From assembly GCA_030672555.1 (NCBI GenBank), contig DAOVGD010000012.1:1-10399 (forward strand): 10,399 bases of DNA, in the 5' to 3' direction. Shown piece after piece: positions 1 through 6,321 of the stretch. The stretch is from Desulfobacterales bacterium (GTDB lineage Bacteria > Desulfobacterota > Desulfobacteria > Desulfobacterales > C00003106). The notes below the pieces were generated by a model that made no database searches, was not told the origin of the DNA, and worked only from the letters and a program-made list of their open reading frames with translations. Position 1 is the first letter of the stretch, and each line of letters opens with the position of its first letter. Both the position numbers and the translations under genes were made by a program.

Positions 1-35
1 TGGATAAAATTAAATCAAAGATTTATGGGAGGTAA
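1..35 (+). CDS. rnfD: RnfD C-terminal end (partial)
   Basis: The open frame starting at base 3 encodes DKIKSKIYGR and stops at a TAA at 33-35. The tail resembles the end of RnfD/RsxD proteins, which finish with an 'LIDxxTxPRVYG' type sequence, and the position directly before rnfG is where rnfD lies in rnf operons. RnfD is the membrane subunit that carries a covalent FMN and forms part of the ion path. Its stop overlaps the ribosome binding site of rnfG, which suggests translational coupling. Only about ten codons are visible, so the call rests mainly on context. Confidence 0.65.
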   Translation, partial: DKIKSKIYGR

Positions 36-41
36 CTGCCA

Positions 42-638
42 GTGTCTTTTCGCGAGATATTAAAAATGATCGTGGTCCTTACGATTGTCTCTGGTGTGTG
101 CGGAGGGGGCCTCGCTGTAGTCAAGATGGCGACGGCAGAACAGATCGAATACCAGAAAATCAAGAACATCAAAGAACCGGCCCTGAAGGCGATCCTCTCC
201 GGTTATGACAATGATCCTGTGATTGACAGAAAGGTTTTGGTTGTCGGAACGGATAAGAAAGGTAAACCGATCGAAACGACCATCTTTTACGCGAAGAAAG
301 GCGGCGAGGTTATTGCGGTTGCTTTTGAGGCATATGGCGGAGGGTTCGAGGGGGATATAGGCATCATGATAGCTATTAAGATTCCCGATGAGGTGTTAGA
401 TGGGATTGCCGCAACAACACATTCAGAGACCCCATCAGTAGGGGGTGTTGCACTCAATTCTCCCGATTTTCTCGACCAAGTCAAAGGTAAGTCGGTAGGT
501 GAAAATTTTGGTCTGAGCTCCGAAGGTGGCGTTATAAACGCTTACAGCGGCGCGACCATCTCGTCCGCGGGGGCGTCAAAGGCAATCAAGAGCGGAATGG
601 AGATATACAAGAAGTTTAAATCAGAGATACTGGGATAA
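42..638 (+). CDS. rnfG: Rnf complex subunit G, covalent-FMN protein
   Basis: RnfG is the membrane-anchored periplasmic flavoprotein of the Rnf ferredoxin:NAD+ oxidoreductase. The protein has 198 residues, normal for the family. It starts with GTG at 42, preceded by GGGAGG at 27-32. A single hydrophobic anchor spans about residues 9-27. An FMN-binding domain follows, with the family signatures GFEGDIGIMIAI (101-112), HSETPSVG (127-134) and the flavinylation motif SGATISS (169-175). By family knowledge Thr172 would carry the FMN phosphoester made by ApbE, whose gene lies about 3.4 kb downstream on the other strand. The flanking rnfD tail and rnfE confirm operon context. The assignment is secure. 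Confidence 0.95.
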   Translation: MSFREILKMIVVLTIVSGVCGGGLAVVKMATAEQIEYQKIKNIKEPALKAILSGYDNDPVIDRKVLVVGTDKKGKPIETTIFYAKKGGEVIAVAFEAYGGGFEGDIGIMIAIKIPDEVLDGIAATTHSETPSVGGVALNSPDFLDQVKGKSVGENFGLSSEGGVINAYSGATISSAGASKAIKSGMEIYKKFKSEILG

Positions 639-798
639 TTTTCGATTGATTATTGATGATTGACGATTGATGATTTGAAGAAAGTCTCTTAATTCTCAAA
701 TAATCAATCGAAAATCTAAGGAAGGATTAGAATCTCCCTTTTCAAATTGTCAATCATCAATTGTGCAATCATCAATCGACAATCGACAATAATCAATC
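639..798. repeat. Large intergenic foldback repeat between rnfG and rnfE
   Basis: The arm 644-675 is complementary to 767-798 at 29 of 32 positions. A second, competing pair is perfect: the 16 bases 639-654 (TTTTCGATTGATTATT) against 699-714. The arms are built from a simple ATTGATGATTGACGATTG-like word that recurs in tandem (for example AATCGAC twice at 774-787). The element fills almost the whole gap between two operon genes and ends just before the rnfE ribosome binding site. It encodes no protein. It could be a dispersed intergenic repeat of this genome, an mRNA-stabilising hairpin, or both. It does not look like a terminator because no T-run follows either stem. Confidence 0.85.
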
Positions 799-800
799 CT

Positions 801-807
801 AAAGGAG
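801..807 (+). promoter_or_regulatory. Ribosome binding site deciding the rnfE start
   Basis: AAAGGAG lies 7 bases before the ATG at 815. An upstream in-frame TTG at 809 is only one base from it, so 815 is the likely start. Confidence 0.8.
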
Positions 808-814
808 TTTGTCA

Positions 815-1432
815 ATGTCACGCATTGTAAAAGAATTTACCAAAGGGCTCTGGGATGAGATTCCACCGTTTCGATTCGTCCTTGGACTCTGCTCTGTTCT
901 TGCGGTAACAACAAGCGTAAGCAGCGCGGTCGGACTGGGTGGCGGTGTTGTCTTTGTGCTGATAATGAGTAATGTCCTGGTTTCTGTCTTTAGAAAGATT
1001 ATCCCGGATAAGGTAAGGATCGCGGTCTTTATTGTTATTATTGCATCAGGGGTTATTATAGTCGAGCTTGTTATGCAGGCCTATTTCTACGGCCTTTTTC
1101 AGGTATTGGGGATATGGATTCCATTGATTGTTGTAAACTGTGTGGTTCTGGGGCGGGCTGAAGCTTTTGCCCGTAAGGAATCAGTCGTTTTGGCCCTGGC
1201 TGATGCTCTTGGCATGGGTGTGGGTTTTACGATTTCCTTGACAGTCCTCGCGTCGCTCCGTGAAATCATCGGGGTGGGCACATGGTTTGGTATATCAGTC
1301 ATGCCCGAATGGTATGCAGGGTTCCCATATATTATCAAACCTCCCGGAGCATTTGTCTGTCTCGGGATCATTCTCGCAATTATGAACGTGGTTTCGGCCA
1401 GAATAGACGCGAAGAAAAGAGAGGCGGCATAA
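815..1432 (+). CDS. rnfE: Rnf complex membrane subunit E
   Basis: RnfE is one of the two homologous six-helix integral membrane subunits (A and E) at the core of Rnf, related to NqrD. The start chosen is ATG 815, giving 205 residues. The protein is hydrophobic throughout, with a short polar tail ending KKREAA. Two cysteines sit at the half-helix positions characteristic of the family: Cys26 (FVLGLCSVL) and Cys109 (WIPLIVVNCVVLGRAEAF). In characterised Rnf and Nqr complexes these pair with the equivalent cysteines of the partner subunit to hold an intramembrane iron-sulfur centre. It is flanked by 176- and 143-base gaps, each holding an inverted repeat, which is unusual for genes of one complex. 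Confidence 0.95.
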   Translation: MSRIVKEFTKGLWDEIPPFRFVLGLCSVLAVTTSVSSAVGLGGGVVFVLIMSNVLVSVFRKIIPDKVRIAVFIVIIASGVIIVELVMQAYFYGLFQVLGIWIPLIVVNCVVLGRAEAFARKESVVLALADALGMGVGFTISLTVLASLREIIGVGTWFGISVMPEWYAGFPYIIKPPGAFVCLGIILAIMNVVSARIDAKKREAA

Positions 1433-1436
1433 ATCA

Positions 1437-1494
1437 AGTTGCGAGTTCCGGGTTTTAGATCAGTTCAACAACACGCAACCCGAAACACGCAACT
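1437..1494. repeat. Inverted repeat between rnfE and rnfA
   Basis: The arms AGTTGCGAGTTCCGGGTT (1437-1454) and AACCCGAAACACGCAACT (1477-1494) pair at 16 of 18 positions around a 22-base loop. The sequence is unrelated to the repeat in the previous gap. There is no T-run after the stem, so it is not an intrinsic terminator. It starts 4 bases after the rnfE stop. It may be a dispersed palindromic element or an RNA-processing or stability hairpin. Confidence 0.85.
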
Positions 1495-1575
1495 CGTAAC
1501 ACTCAAAATAGAAATTTATACTGTCAAGTTAGCTTGTAGTTTAATTTAGTAACTAAAAGAGAAGAGGTTGTTGCA

Positions 1576-2151
1576 ATGGGTGATTATCTTCTGTTCATGT
1601 TGTCGGCGATCGTTATAAACAATATCCTGCTGATTAAATTTCTGGGTGTTTGCCCCTTTATCGGCGTTTCAAGCAGCATGGACAGCGCTATCGGGATGTC
1701 GGCTGCCTGCATATTTGTTAATGTCCTTGCAAGTTCTCTATGCTGGATGGTTCAGAGCTTTGTGCTTGAACCCCTTGGCTTAGAATATATTCAAACCCTT
1801 GCCTTTATTGTGGTGATTGCTTCATTGGTTCAATTGGTTGAAATTGTTCTTCAGAAAGTTGCGCCCCCCCTTTATAGCGCTCTTGGGATATATCTGCCCT
1901 TGATAACGACAAACTGTATGATTTTTGGTGTTGCTGTGCTGAATATTCGGGAGGAACGTGGCTTTATCGATACGGTAGTGTACGCTGTTTCAACGGCAGT
2001 CGGATTCAGCATGGCCTTGATCCTTCTTGCCGGCATCAGAGAACGGTTTGCCATTGCCCGGATTCCAAAAGTGATGCAGGGCTTTCCTGCCGGGCTGATT
2101 ACAGCCGGGATGATGGGGTTGAGTTTTTATGGACTGGTAGGTTTGGCGTAA
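1576..2151 (+). CDS. rnfA: Rnf complex membrane subunit A
   Basis: RnfA is the partner of RnfE, related to NqrE, with six predicted membrane helices. It has 191 residues, as usual for the family. The start ATG 1576 is preceded by GAGAAGAGG at about 1560-1568. Family motifs are clear: INNILLIKFLGVCPFIGVSS near residue 14-33 and GIYLPLITTNCMIFGVAVLN at 104-123. Cys26 and Cys114 correspond to the cysteines that, with RnfE Cys26 and Cys109, are known to ligate the intramembrane iron-sulfur centre. rnfB follows after only 19 bases. The assignment is secure. Confidence 0.96.
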   Translation: MGDYLLFMLSAIVINNILLIKFLGVCPFIGVSSSMDSAIGMSAACIFVNVLASSLCWMVQSFVLEPLGLEYIQTLAFIVVIASLVQLVEIVLQKVAPPLYSALGIYLPLITTNCMIFGVAVLNIREERGFIDTVVYAVSTAVGFSMALILLAGIRERFAIARIPKVMQGFPAGLITAGMMGLSFYGLVGLA

Positions 2152-2170
2152 ACAGGAGAGGACGAGTTCT

Positions 2171-2968
2171 ATGGGACCGATATTAAGTGCGGTTGTTGCA
2201 ATGGGTGGTCTGGGATTGGTCTTAAGCGCTGCCCTGGGTGTTGCAGCAAAGGTTTTCTACGTATATGTTGATCCGAAGATTGGTGAAGTGGCTGACGTCC
2301 TGCCGGGAGCAAATTGCGGTGGGTGTGGTTACGCGGGCTGCACAGATTGTGCGGCCGCTATGGTAGCCGGCGAAGCAGCGCCCAATGCGTGCAAGGCAGG
2401 TGGCGACTCGGTCACACAGGCGGTTGCCGCTGTTTTGGGCGTATCCGCGGAAGCGGCTGAGAGGGATATCGCCAAGATCTTTTGCCGCGGCGCCCATGGC
2501 GTAGCAGAGCGTAAGTTTATCTATAAAGGTATCACGGATTGCCGAGCTGCTGCTCTGGTTTCTGGCGGTGACAAGACCTGTACGTATGGCTGTTTAGGTC
2601 TTGGTACCTGTGTTGCGAGTTGTCCCTTTGGCGCTCTTCAAATGGGAGATGACGGATTGCCCATAGTGAATGAAAAGCTGTGTACAGGGTGCGGTACCTG
2701 TGTAACTGCTTGTCCTCGCGGTATCCCCAAATTGGTAAAGGAGTCACAAAAGGCGGCTACCTTATGCAGTTCTCATGATCTGGGCAAGGTCGTCAAGGCA
2801 ATATGCAGCGTGGGCTGTATAGGCTGCGGAAAATGTAAAAAGGCATGTCCTGAAAAGGCTGTAACCGTAGTGAAATTTCTGAGCGTGGTCGATCCTGAAA
2901 AGTGTAACGGTTGCGGTAAATGTTTTGAAAAGTGTCCCACCGGTATTATTCAAAGCTTGGTGGCTTAA
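2171..2968 (+). CDS. rnfB: Rnf complex ferredoxin-accepting subunit B, long form
   Basis: RnfB takes electrons from, or gives them to, soluble ferredoxin at the cytoplasmic face. The 265-residue protein has an N-terminal membrane anchor (about 3-30) and a 4Fe-4S domain with Cys49, Cys52, Cys57 and Cys74 (CGGCGYAGC). Four ferredoxin-type cysteine sets follow: 137/141/147/151, 171/174/177/181, 216/219/222/226 and 245/248/251/255. That predicts about five [4Fe-4S] clusters, against three in the short RsxB of enterobacteria. Additional cysteines at 105, 124, 199 and 212 are present. The ribosome binding site AGGAGAGGA lies at about 2153-2161. It is the last core rnf gene. The long form is typical of anaerobes. 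Confidence 0.95.
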   Translation: MGPILSAVVAMGGLGLVLSAALGVAAKVFYVYVDPKIGEVADVLPGANCGGCGYAGCTDCAAAMVAGEAAPNACKAGGDSVTQAVAAVLGVSAEAAERDIAKIFCRGAHGVAERKFIYKGITDCRAAALVSGGDKTCTYGCLGLGTCVASCPFGALQMGDDGLPIVNEKLCTGCGTCVTACPRGIPKLVKESQKAATLCSSHDLGKVVKAICSVGCIGCGKCKKACPEKAVTVVKFLSVVDPEKCNGCGKCFEKCPTGIIQSLVA

Positions 2969-3029
2969 TCCTATTCCCATTGGGTCGGTTGTTGATACAT
3001 TGTAGATGCTAAAACAGAGGAGATAAGAG

Positions 3030-3497
3030 ATGGTCAAGAAGATCCTGATTGCCATGGATGAATCTGATTACGCTAAGAAAGCCGTAAGATACGTAGCTTC
3101 TGCGGTGAGACCCACGGTTCATATAACTCTGTTTAGCGTCATGCCGACTATTTCCGCAAAGCTGGAAAGGGAACTGTTTCATCCGTTGTTTGCAGAAAAG
3201 GTGGAAGGGCTCAAAGGGATAACGGCTGAGAAGAAAAAGCTGGTGGAAGCAATGATGGAGGAATGCCGTACGATTTTAAAGGATGCGGAGATACACGATA
3301 AGAATATTGAAGTGAGGATAGTAAACAAGAAGGTTGGAATCGCCCGGGATATCATAGCAGAAGCGGAACAAGGCGGATATGATACCGTTGTGGTGGGACG
3401 ACGGGGTCTGTCTGCCACTGCCGCCTTTGTTTTGGGGAGCATATCAAATAAGATTGTTCAGAACATAAAGAATTGCACGGTTTGGGTTGTTGAATAG
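3030..3497 (+). CDS. Universal stress protein, ATP-binding type
   Basis: This is a single-domain UspA-family protein of 155 residues. It opens with the usual beta strand and acidic residue (KKILIAMDESD, Asp10). It carries the nucleotide-binding signature G-x2-G-x9-G-S: Gly123, Gly126, Gly136 and Ser137 in GRRGLSATAAFVLGSIS. It should therefore be an ATP-binding (MJ0577-like) form, probably a cytoplasmic dimer. GAGGAG at 3017-3022 precedes the ATG by 7 bases. It lies 61 bases after rnfB in the same direction with no terminator between, and its end overlaps the next gene, so cotranscription with rnf is likely. Its role relative to Rnf is not known from sequence. Confidence 0.93.
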   Translation: MVKKILIAMDESDYAKKAVRYVASAVRPTVHITLFSVMPTISAKLERELFHPLFAEKVEGLKGITAEKKKLVEAMMEECRTILKDAEIHDKNIEVRIVNKKVGIARDIIAEAEQGGYDTVVVGRRGLSATAAFVLGSISNKIVQNIKNCTVWVVE

Positions 3498-3927
3498 GGG
3501 GCATGTCGAAGAAGGCGTGGTCATAGAACAATTACGAGACAACCACGCAAAGGTAAAGATTCGAAAAAGCTCCTCCTGTGACTCCTGCTCATATAAGGGT
3601 TTTTGTAATCCGTTTGGTAGAGATAGTATGGTGATTTTGGCTGCCAATCCGCTAAACGTGGGGGTAGGCCAGAGGGTACGCATCGCCTTCAAGGTGGAAA
3701 AAGAGAGGAAGGCGGTGACCATTCTTTACATTATCCCATTGATTGGGCTTTTGGTAGGGGCTTTTGTTGGAGATGCCCTTGATCCGTTTGGCAACCGAGA
3801 TGCTTCGGCTGCCTTTTTTAGTATTCTGTTTGTGGTGATTACCTTTTTAGGGATTCGATATTACAGCTATAAAAGATACGAGCGTGACGTATCTTACAAA
3901 CCAACGGTTATTGAAATTCTGGAGTAG
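3487..3927 (+). CDS. rseC: RseC/MucC-family membrane protein
   Basis: The N-terminal half contains EEGVVIEQ (8-15) and the cysteine motif CDSCSYKGFC (31-40, CxxCx5C) typical of RseC-family proteins. Two membrane helices follow at about 76-97 and 106-124, then a short basic tail. In enterobacteria RseC belongs to the SoxR-reducing system together with the Rnf-like Rsx complex, so finding it behind rnf fits an accessory role in Rnf assembly or electron flow (inference). The start is uncertain: TTG 3487 and TTG 3490 both overlap the stress protein gene, and GTG 3517 would cut into the conserved EEG. No start has a good ribosome binding site, consistent with translational coupling. It precedes the operon terminator. 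Confidence 0.82.
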   Translation: MLNRGHVEEGVVIEQLRDNHAKVKIRKSSSCDSCSYKGFCNPFGRDSMVILAANPLNVGVGQRVRIAFKVEKERKAVTILYIIPLIGLLVGAFVGDALDPFGNRDASAAFFSILFVVITFLGIRYYSYKRYERDVSYKPTVIEILE

Positions 3928-4029
3928 GAAAAGGTCTTGGATTCACGTTGGGATCTTTGCACAATGTTCACTTTTGTTCGAGGTTAACAAGGCGAAGGAG
4001 TTTTGAAAAGCTGATATTCTGATATAAAT

Positions 4030-4064
4030 AAAAAAAGCGGATAGAGAATCTATCCGCTTTTTTT
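4030..4064. terminator. Bidirectional intrinsic terminator between rseC and apbE
   Basis: A perfect 15-bp stem pairs 4030-4044 with 4050-4064. It has a GC core GCGGATAG/CTATCCGC, a 5-base loop and A/T runs on both sides, so it can terminate the rnf operon on the plus strand and apbE on the minus strand. The preceding 3928-4029 shows nothing else recognisable. Confidence 0.92.
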
Positions 4065-4082
4065 ATTCCTTTATGCTATGAG

Positions 4083-5138
4083 CTATGAGCTCACTTGCTT
4101 CCATCCCTTGGACCGGAAGGTCTTGCCACCTCGTGCTATAATCATTGTCTCTACGTCAGCTAAGGAATGAGCAAAATTGACGCTATCATGTGGTTTTAGT
4201 ACGAACAGGGCGGTAGAGAGGGCATCTGCTTCCATAACAGTAGGAGCCACTACCGTGGCGCTTACAGTTTCCCGTGGTGAATCTCCGGTGGTTTTGTCGA
4301 CAATATGATGATGGCGTTTATCCTTGTCGAAATACCTTTCATAGTTGCCGGATGTTGCTACAGCGCCGTTATTGAGTTCCAAGACTTCGACGTATTCCCT
4401 TCTGCCCCAGGGGTCCCTTATACCGACCTTCCACGCTTTTTCAGGGCCGTTTCCTCCGATTGCTCTGATGTCACCCCCTGCGTTGATCAGTGCATATTTT
4501 ATCCCATGCCGTTCAATAAGGTTCGCTGCCTGGTCTATAATATATCCTTTTGCTATACCATCTAAGGTGATCTGCATCCCTTCCTTGAGAAATCTGATCC
4601 CTTGTTTGTCTATTTTGATCTTGTCAGAATCGACAAGTGCCATCTTTTCCTTTATCTGCTGTACCTTTGGTGGACCGCCGGTTTTTGCAAACGTTGCCTT
4701 GTATAGTTCAAGAAGCGGGAGGACTGTGACGTCAAATGCTCCTTTGCTTATATGATTGAAATAGGCAGACTGATGGAGTACTGCCGCCATATCTGGCGGG
4801 ACATCGTTCAAAACTCCTCTTGTATTTAACCAGCTTACTGGAGTATCAGCGGCATGTCTGTCGAATATCTTTATTAGTTCTCCCATTCTTGCAAAGGCTT
4901 TTTCCTGAATCTCTTCAGCCTTATCACGGGACGGATCAACGATTGTTATATTCACGAAGGTTCCCATAAGGGGACGCGTTCTGCTTACCTGATTAAGATT
5001 GGCGGGGAGCTTCCCTTCGCTTGGTTTAGCTATAAGAGCAGGGGCAACTGCGCCAAAACCGAGTATTCCCATTAACTTGAGACAATTTCTACGGTCCACC
5101 ATCTCTTCCATTCGTTTTTTCAAGTAACCTTTGTCCAT
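4083..5138 (-). CDS. apbE: FAD:protein FMN transferase
   Basis: ApbE moves FMN from FAD onto a Thr or Ser of target flavoproteins outside the cytoplasm. The 351-residue protein begins with a Tat-type signal: twin arginines 16-17 in DRRNCLKLMG, then a hydrophobic stretch to about residue 37. Family motifs follow in order: RPLMGTFVNI (55-64), GAFDVTV (133-139), TLDGIAKGY (191-199), INAGGDIRAIG (218-228), ATSGNYERYF (261-270), HHIVDKTTG (277-285) and MEADALSTALFVL (302-314). A GGGGGAG ribosome binding site precedes the start. It converges on the rnf operon, whose RnfG carries the SGAT target motif. Because it has its own promoter region it may also serve other flavoproteins. No Cys is placed as a lipobox at the signal end. 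Confidence 0.95.
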   Translation of the reverse strand: MDKGYLKKRMEEMVDRRNCLKLMGILGFGAVAPALIAKPSEGKLPANLNQVSRTRPLMGTFVNITIVDPSRDKAEEIQEKAFARMGELIKIFDRHAADTPVSWLNTRGVLNDVPPDMAAVLHQSAYFNHISKGAFDVTVLPLLELYKATFAKTGGPPKVQQIKEKMALVDSDKIKIDKQGIRFLKEGMQITLDGIAKGYIIDQAANLIERHGIKYALINAGGDIRAIGGNGPEKAWKVGIRDPWGRREYVEVLELNNGAVATSGNYERYFDKDKRHHHIVDKTTGDSPRETVSATVVAPTVMEADALSTALFVLKPHDSVNFAHSLADVETMIIARGGKTFRSKGWKQVSS

Positions 5139-5182
5139 CTTTGTCTCCCCCTTTAAAGGTCTGTTGCTTGAATAACCATTTT

Positions 5183-5211
5183 TGAATACCGTATAAGCGC
5201 TTATTAGTCAA
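5183..5211 (-). promoter_or_regulatory. Candidate apbE promoter with palindromic spacer
   Basis: On the minus strand TTGACT (5211-5206) is followed after 17 bases by TATTCA (5188-5183), a weak -10 box. Within the spacer lies the perfect 12-bp palindrome ATAAGCGCTTAT (5193-5204). Placement about 45 bases before the apbE start is reasonable. The -35 is good (5 of 6) but the -10 is poor (3 of 6), so this is tentative. Confidence 0.4.
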
Positions 5212-5245
5212 GAGAATTTTAGCTTTTTTATAACGTTGTTTTGGC

Positions 5246-5281
5246 TTGACAGTCATAGAGTGTTTTGTTATTAGAAACACT
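5246..5281 (+). promoter_or_regulatory. Promoter and operator-like palindrome upstream of the cytochrome gene
   Basis: A perfect -35 box TTGACA (5246-5251) is followed after 17 bases by TATTAG (5269-5274), which also has the TGn extension (5266-5268). The inverted repeat AGTGTTT (5259-5265) / AAACACT (5275-5281) brackets the -10 box, where a repressor would block polymerase. The predicted transcript starts near 5281, leaving a leader of about 117 bases before the ATG at 5398. The boxes are seen directly; the operator role is inferred. Confidence 0.65.
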
Positions 5282-5397
5282 ATCGCAAAAGGTGTTCGTG
5301 GTAAGATTTTTCCAAGATTGGAGCAATGGGGATGCCCATCAGGCTTAACTTGGTGTTGGTTATGCAGGTTTCTTAAAAGCGAAAAAGGAAGGGTGCT

Positions 5398-5784
5398 ATG
5401 AAAAAAAACTTAGCTGTGTACAGTGTGATTGTAGTTTTGGCCTCTTTGTGTGTCTGTGCATCGGTGTATGCGCAAGAGGATATTATGTCGCTGGAACACG
5501 ATGTCTTTGTTGATCGTCAGAGGCCTGCAGCTGTCTTCCCGCATGCGCTGCATGCGGACGACGTGGGAATCGACTGTCTTGAATGCCATCATGTCTATGA
5601 TAAGAGCGGAGAGAACGTGTGGGATGAAACTGAGGAGTCGGACTGTACTGCCTGTCATGGACTGGAAGCGGCAGGGAAAGTAATGCCCGCTATGAAAGCT
5701 TTTCATGCCAACTGTCAGGGGTGCCACACAAAAGAAGGCAAGGGCCCTGTCACGTGTGGCGAATGCCATCCGCGGGAAAAATAG
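5398..5784 (+). CDS. tmcA: Periplasmic acidic tetrahaem cytochrome c3, TmcA-like
   Basis: The 128-residue precursor has a Sec signal peptide ending SVYA (22-25). The mature part has four haem-binding motifs, all CxxCH: CLECH (60-64), CTACH (83-87), CQGCH (106-110) and CGECH (120-124). Distal histidines at 49 and 52 (FPHALH), 65 (CHH) and 103 (FHAN) supply the four remaining ligands for bis-His coordination, as in class III c3. The mature protein is clearly acidic (about 20 Asp/Glu against 9 Lys/Arg), as described for TmcA of Desulfovibrio. The tmcB, tmcC and tmcD candidates nearby support the name, although they are on the opposite strand. The alternative is a cytochrome serving Rnf, since some sulfate reducers have one in the rnf operon. 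AAGGAAG precedes the ATG. Confidence 0.82.
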   Translation: MKKNLAVYSVIVVLASLCVCASVYAQEDIMSLEHDVFVDRQRPAAVFPHALHADDVGIDCLECHHVYDKSGENVWDETEESDCTACHGLEAAGKVMPAMKAFHANCQGCHTKEGKGPVTCGECHPREK

Positions 5785-5861
5785 CACTATTGCAAAAAGT
5801 GAGTTTTTTGTCGGGTAGAGGAGAGGTGCAGAATTTTTCCGATAGACCATGGACCCGAGAA

Positions 5862-5868
5862 GGGGGAG
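5862..5868 (+). promoter_or_regulatory. Ribosome binding site deciding the start at 5876
   Basis: GGGGGAG stands 7 bases before ATG 5876. An in-frame ATG at 5849 has no comparable site, so the shorter protein is preferred. Confidence 0.75.
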
Positions 5869-5875
5869 ATGGGGT

Positions 5876-6208
5876 ATGGAGCGCTTTAAGAAGTATATCG
5901 ACAAGAAGATTTCATTGGAGAATATTAAGGACTCTCGACAGGTTGGTTCGTTTGGGCTGAGGTGCAGATATCTCCCGGACCCGCCTGAAGATTTTGATGA
6001 ATTCGAGTTTGTCACGGACTTTGGTGGCAAAGAGAATCTTGGTCTGATGGTGACAATAGAACTGATGAGGATAAAGAAGGTATTTTTTGGAATGATTTCT
6101 TCCGAAGACCCGGATGTTATAAGGCCTCTGACGGAATCCGAACTCGGCAATTTTTTTGAAGAACGCGGGGATCAGATGGTCAGCTTTTTTGACTACATTA
6201 CTGCGTAA
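5876..6208 (+). CDS. Unrecognised 110-residue protein downstream of tmcA
   Basis: I do not recognise this family. It begins MERFKKYIDKK and is soluble: no signal peptide and no membrane helix. Charged and aromatic residues are frequent, with a Pro-rich acidic patch (LPDPPEDFDEFEF, about 33-45) and a predicted alternation of strands and helices. It has one Cys and no metal or nucleotide motif. It starts 91 bases after the cytochrome stop with no terminator between, and is followed by one, so the two probably form a transcript. A cytoplasmic partner or regulator of the Tmc system is possible, but this is only context. The strong ribosome binding site and clean reading to a terminator support a real gene. 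Confidence 0.75.
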   Translation: MERFKKYIDKKISLENIKDSRQVGSFGLRCRYLPDPPEDFDEFEFVTDFGGKENLGLMVTIELMRIKKVFFGMISSEDPDVIRPLTESELGNFFEERGDQMVSFFDYITA

Positions 6209-6222
6209 TCCTATCTCTTACT

Positions 6223-6269
6223 AAAAAAGAAAGGTCAGGTCTCATATTGAGGCCTGACCTTTCTTTTTT
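6223..6269. terminator. Bidirectional terminator between the tmcA and tmcDCB operons
   Basis: A 21-bp stem (6223-6243 with 6249-6269, one G-T pair) has a core GAAAGGTCAGG/CCTGACCTTTC, a 5-base loop ATATT and A/T runs at both ends. It can serve the plus-strand tmcA operon and the minus-strand tmc operon, which converge here. Confidence 0.93.
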
Positions 6270-6321
6270 ATTTTAAGTCGTGAAAACCCGGTCCTTTGGG
6301 CGTGGATTCTTTACTATATTG

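Noticed and set aside
639..798. CRISPR-like array because of recurring short words
   Set aside because: The words are short, irregularly spaced and inverted rather than direct repeats with unique spacers.
5785..5820. Possible terminator after tmcA (CACT/AGTG followed by a T-run)
   Set aside because: The stem is only 4 bp, too weak to stop transcription, so tmcA and the next gene are treated as one operon.
5410..6150. Minus-strand frame of 246 codons opposite the cytochrome and the small protein
   Set aside because: The plus strand encodes an unmistakable tetrahaem cytochrome with a signal peptide, and this frame has no recognisable domain.
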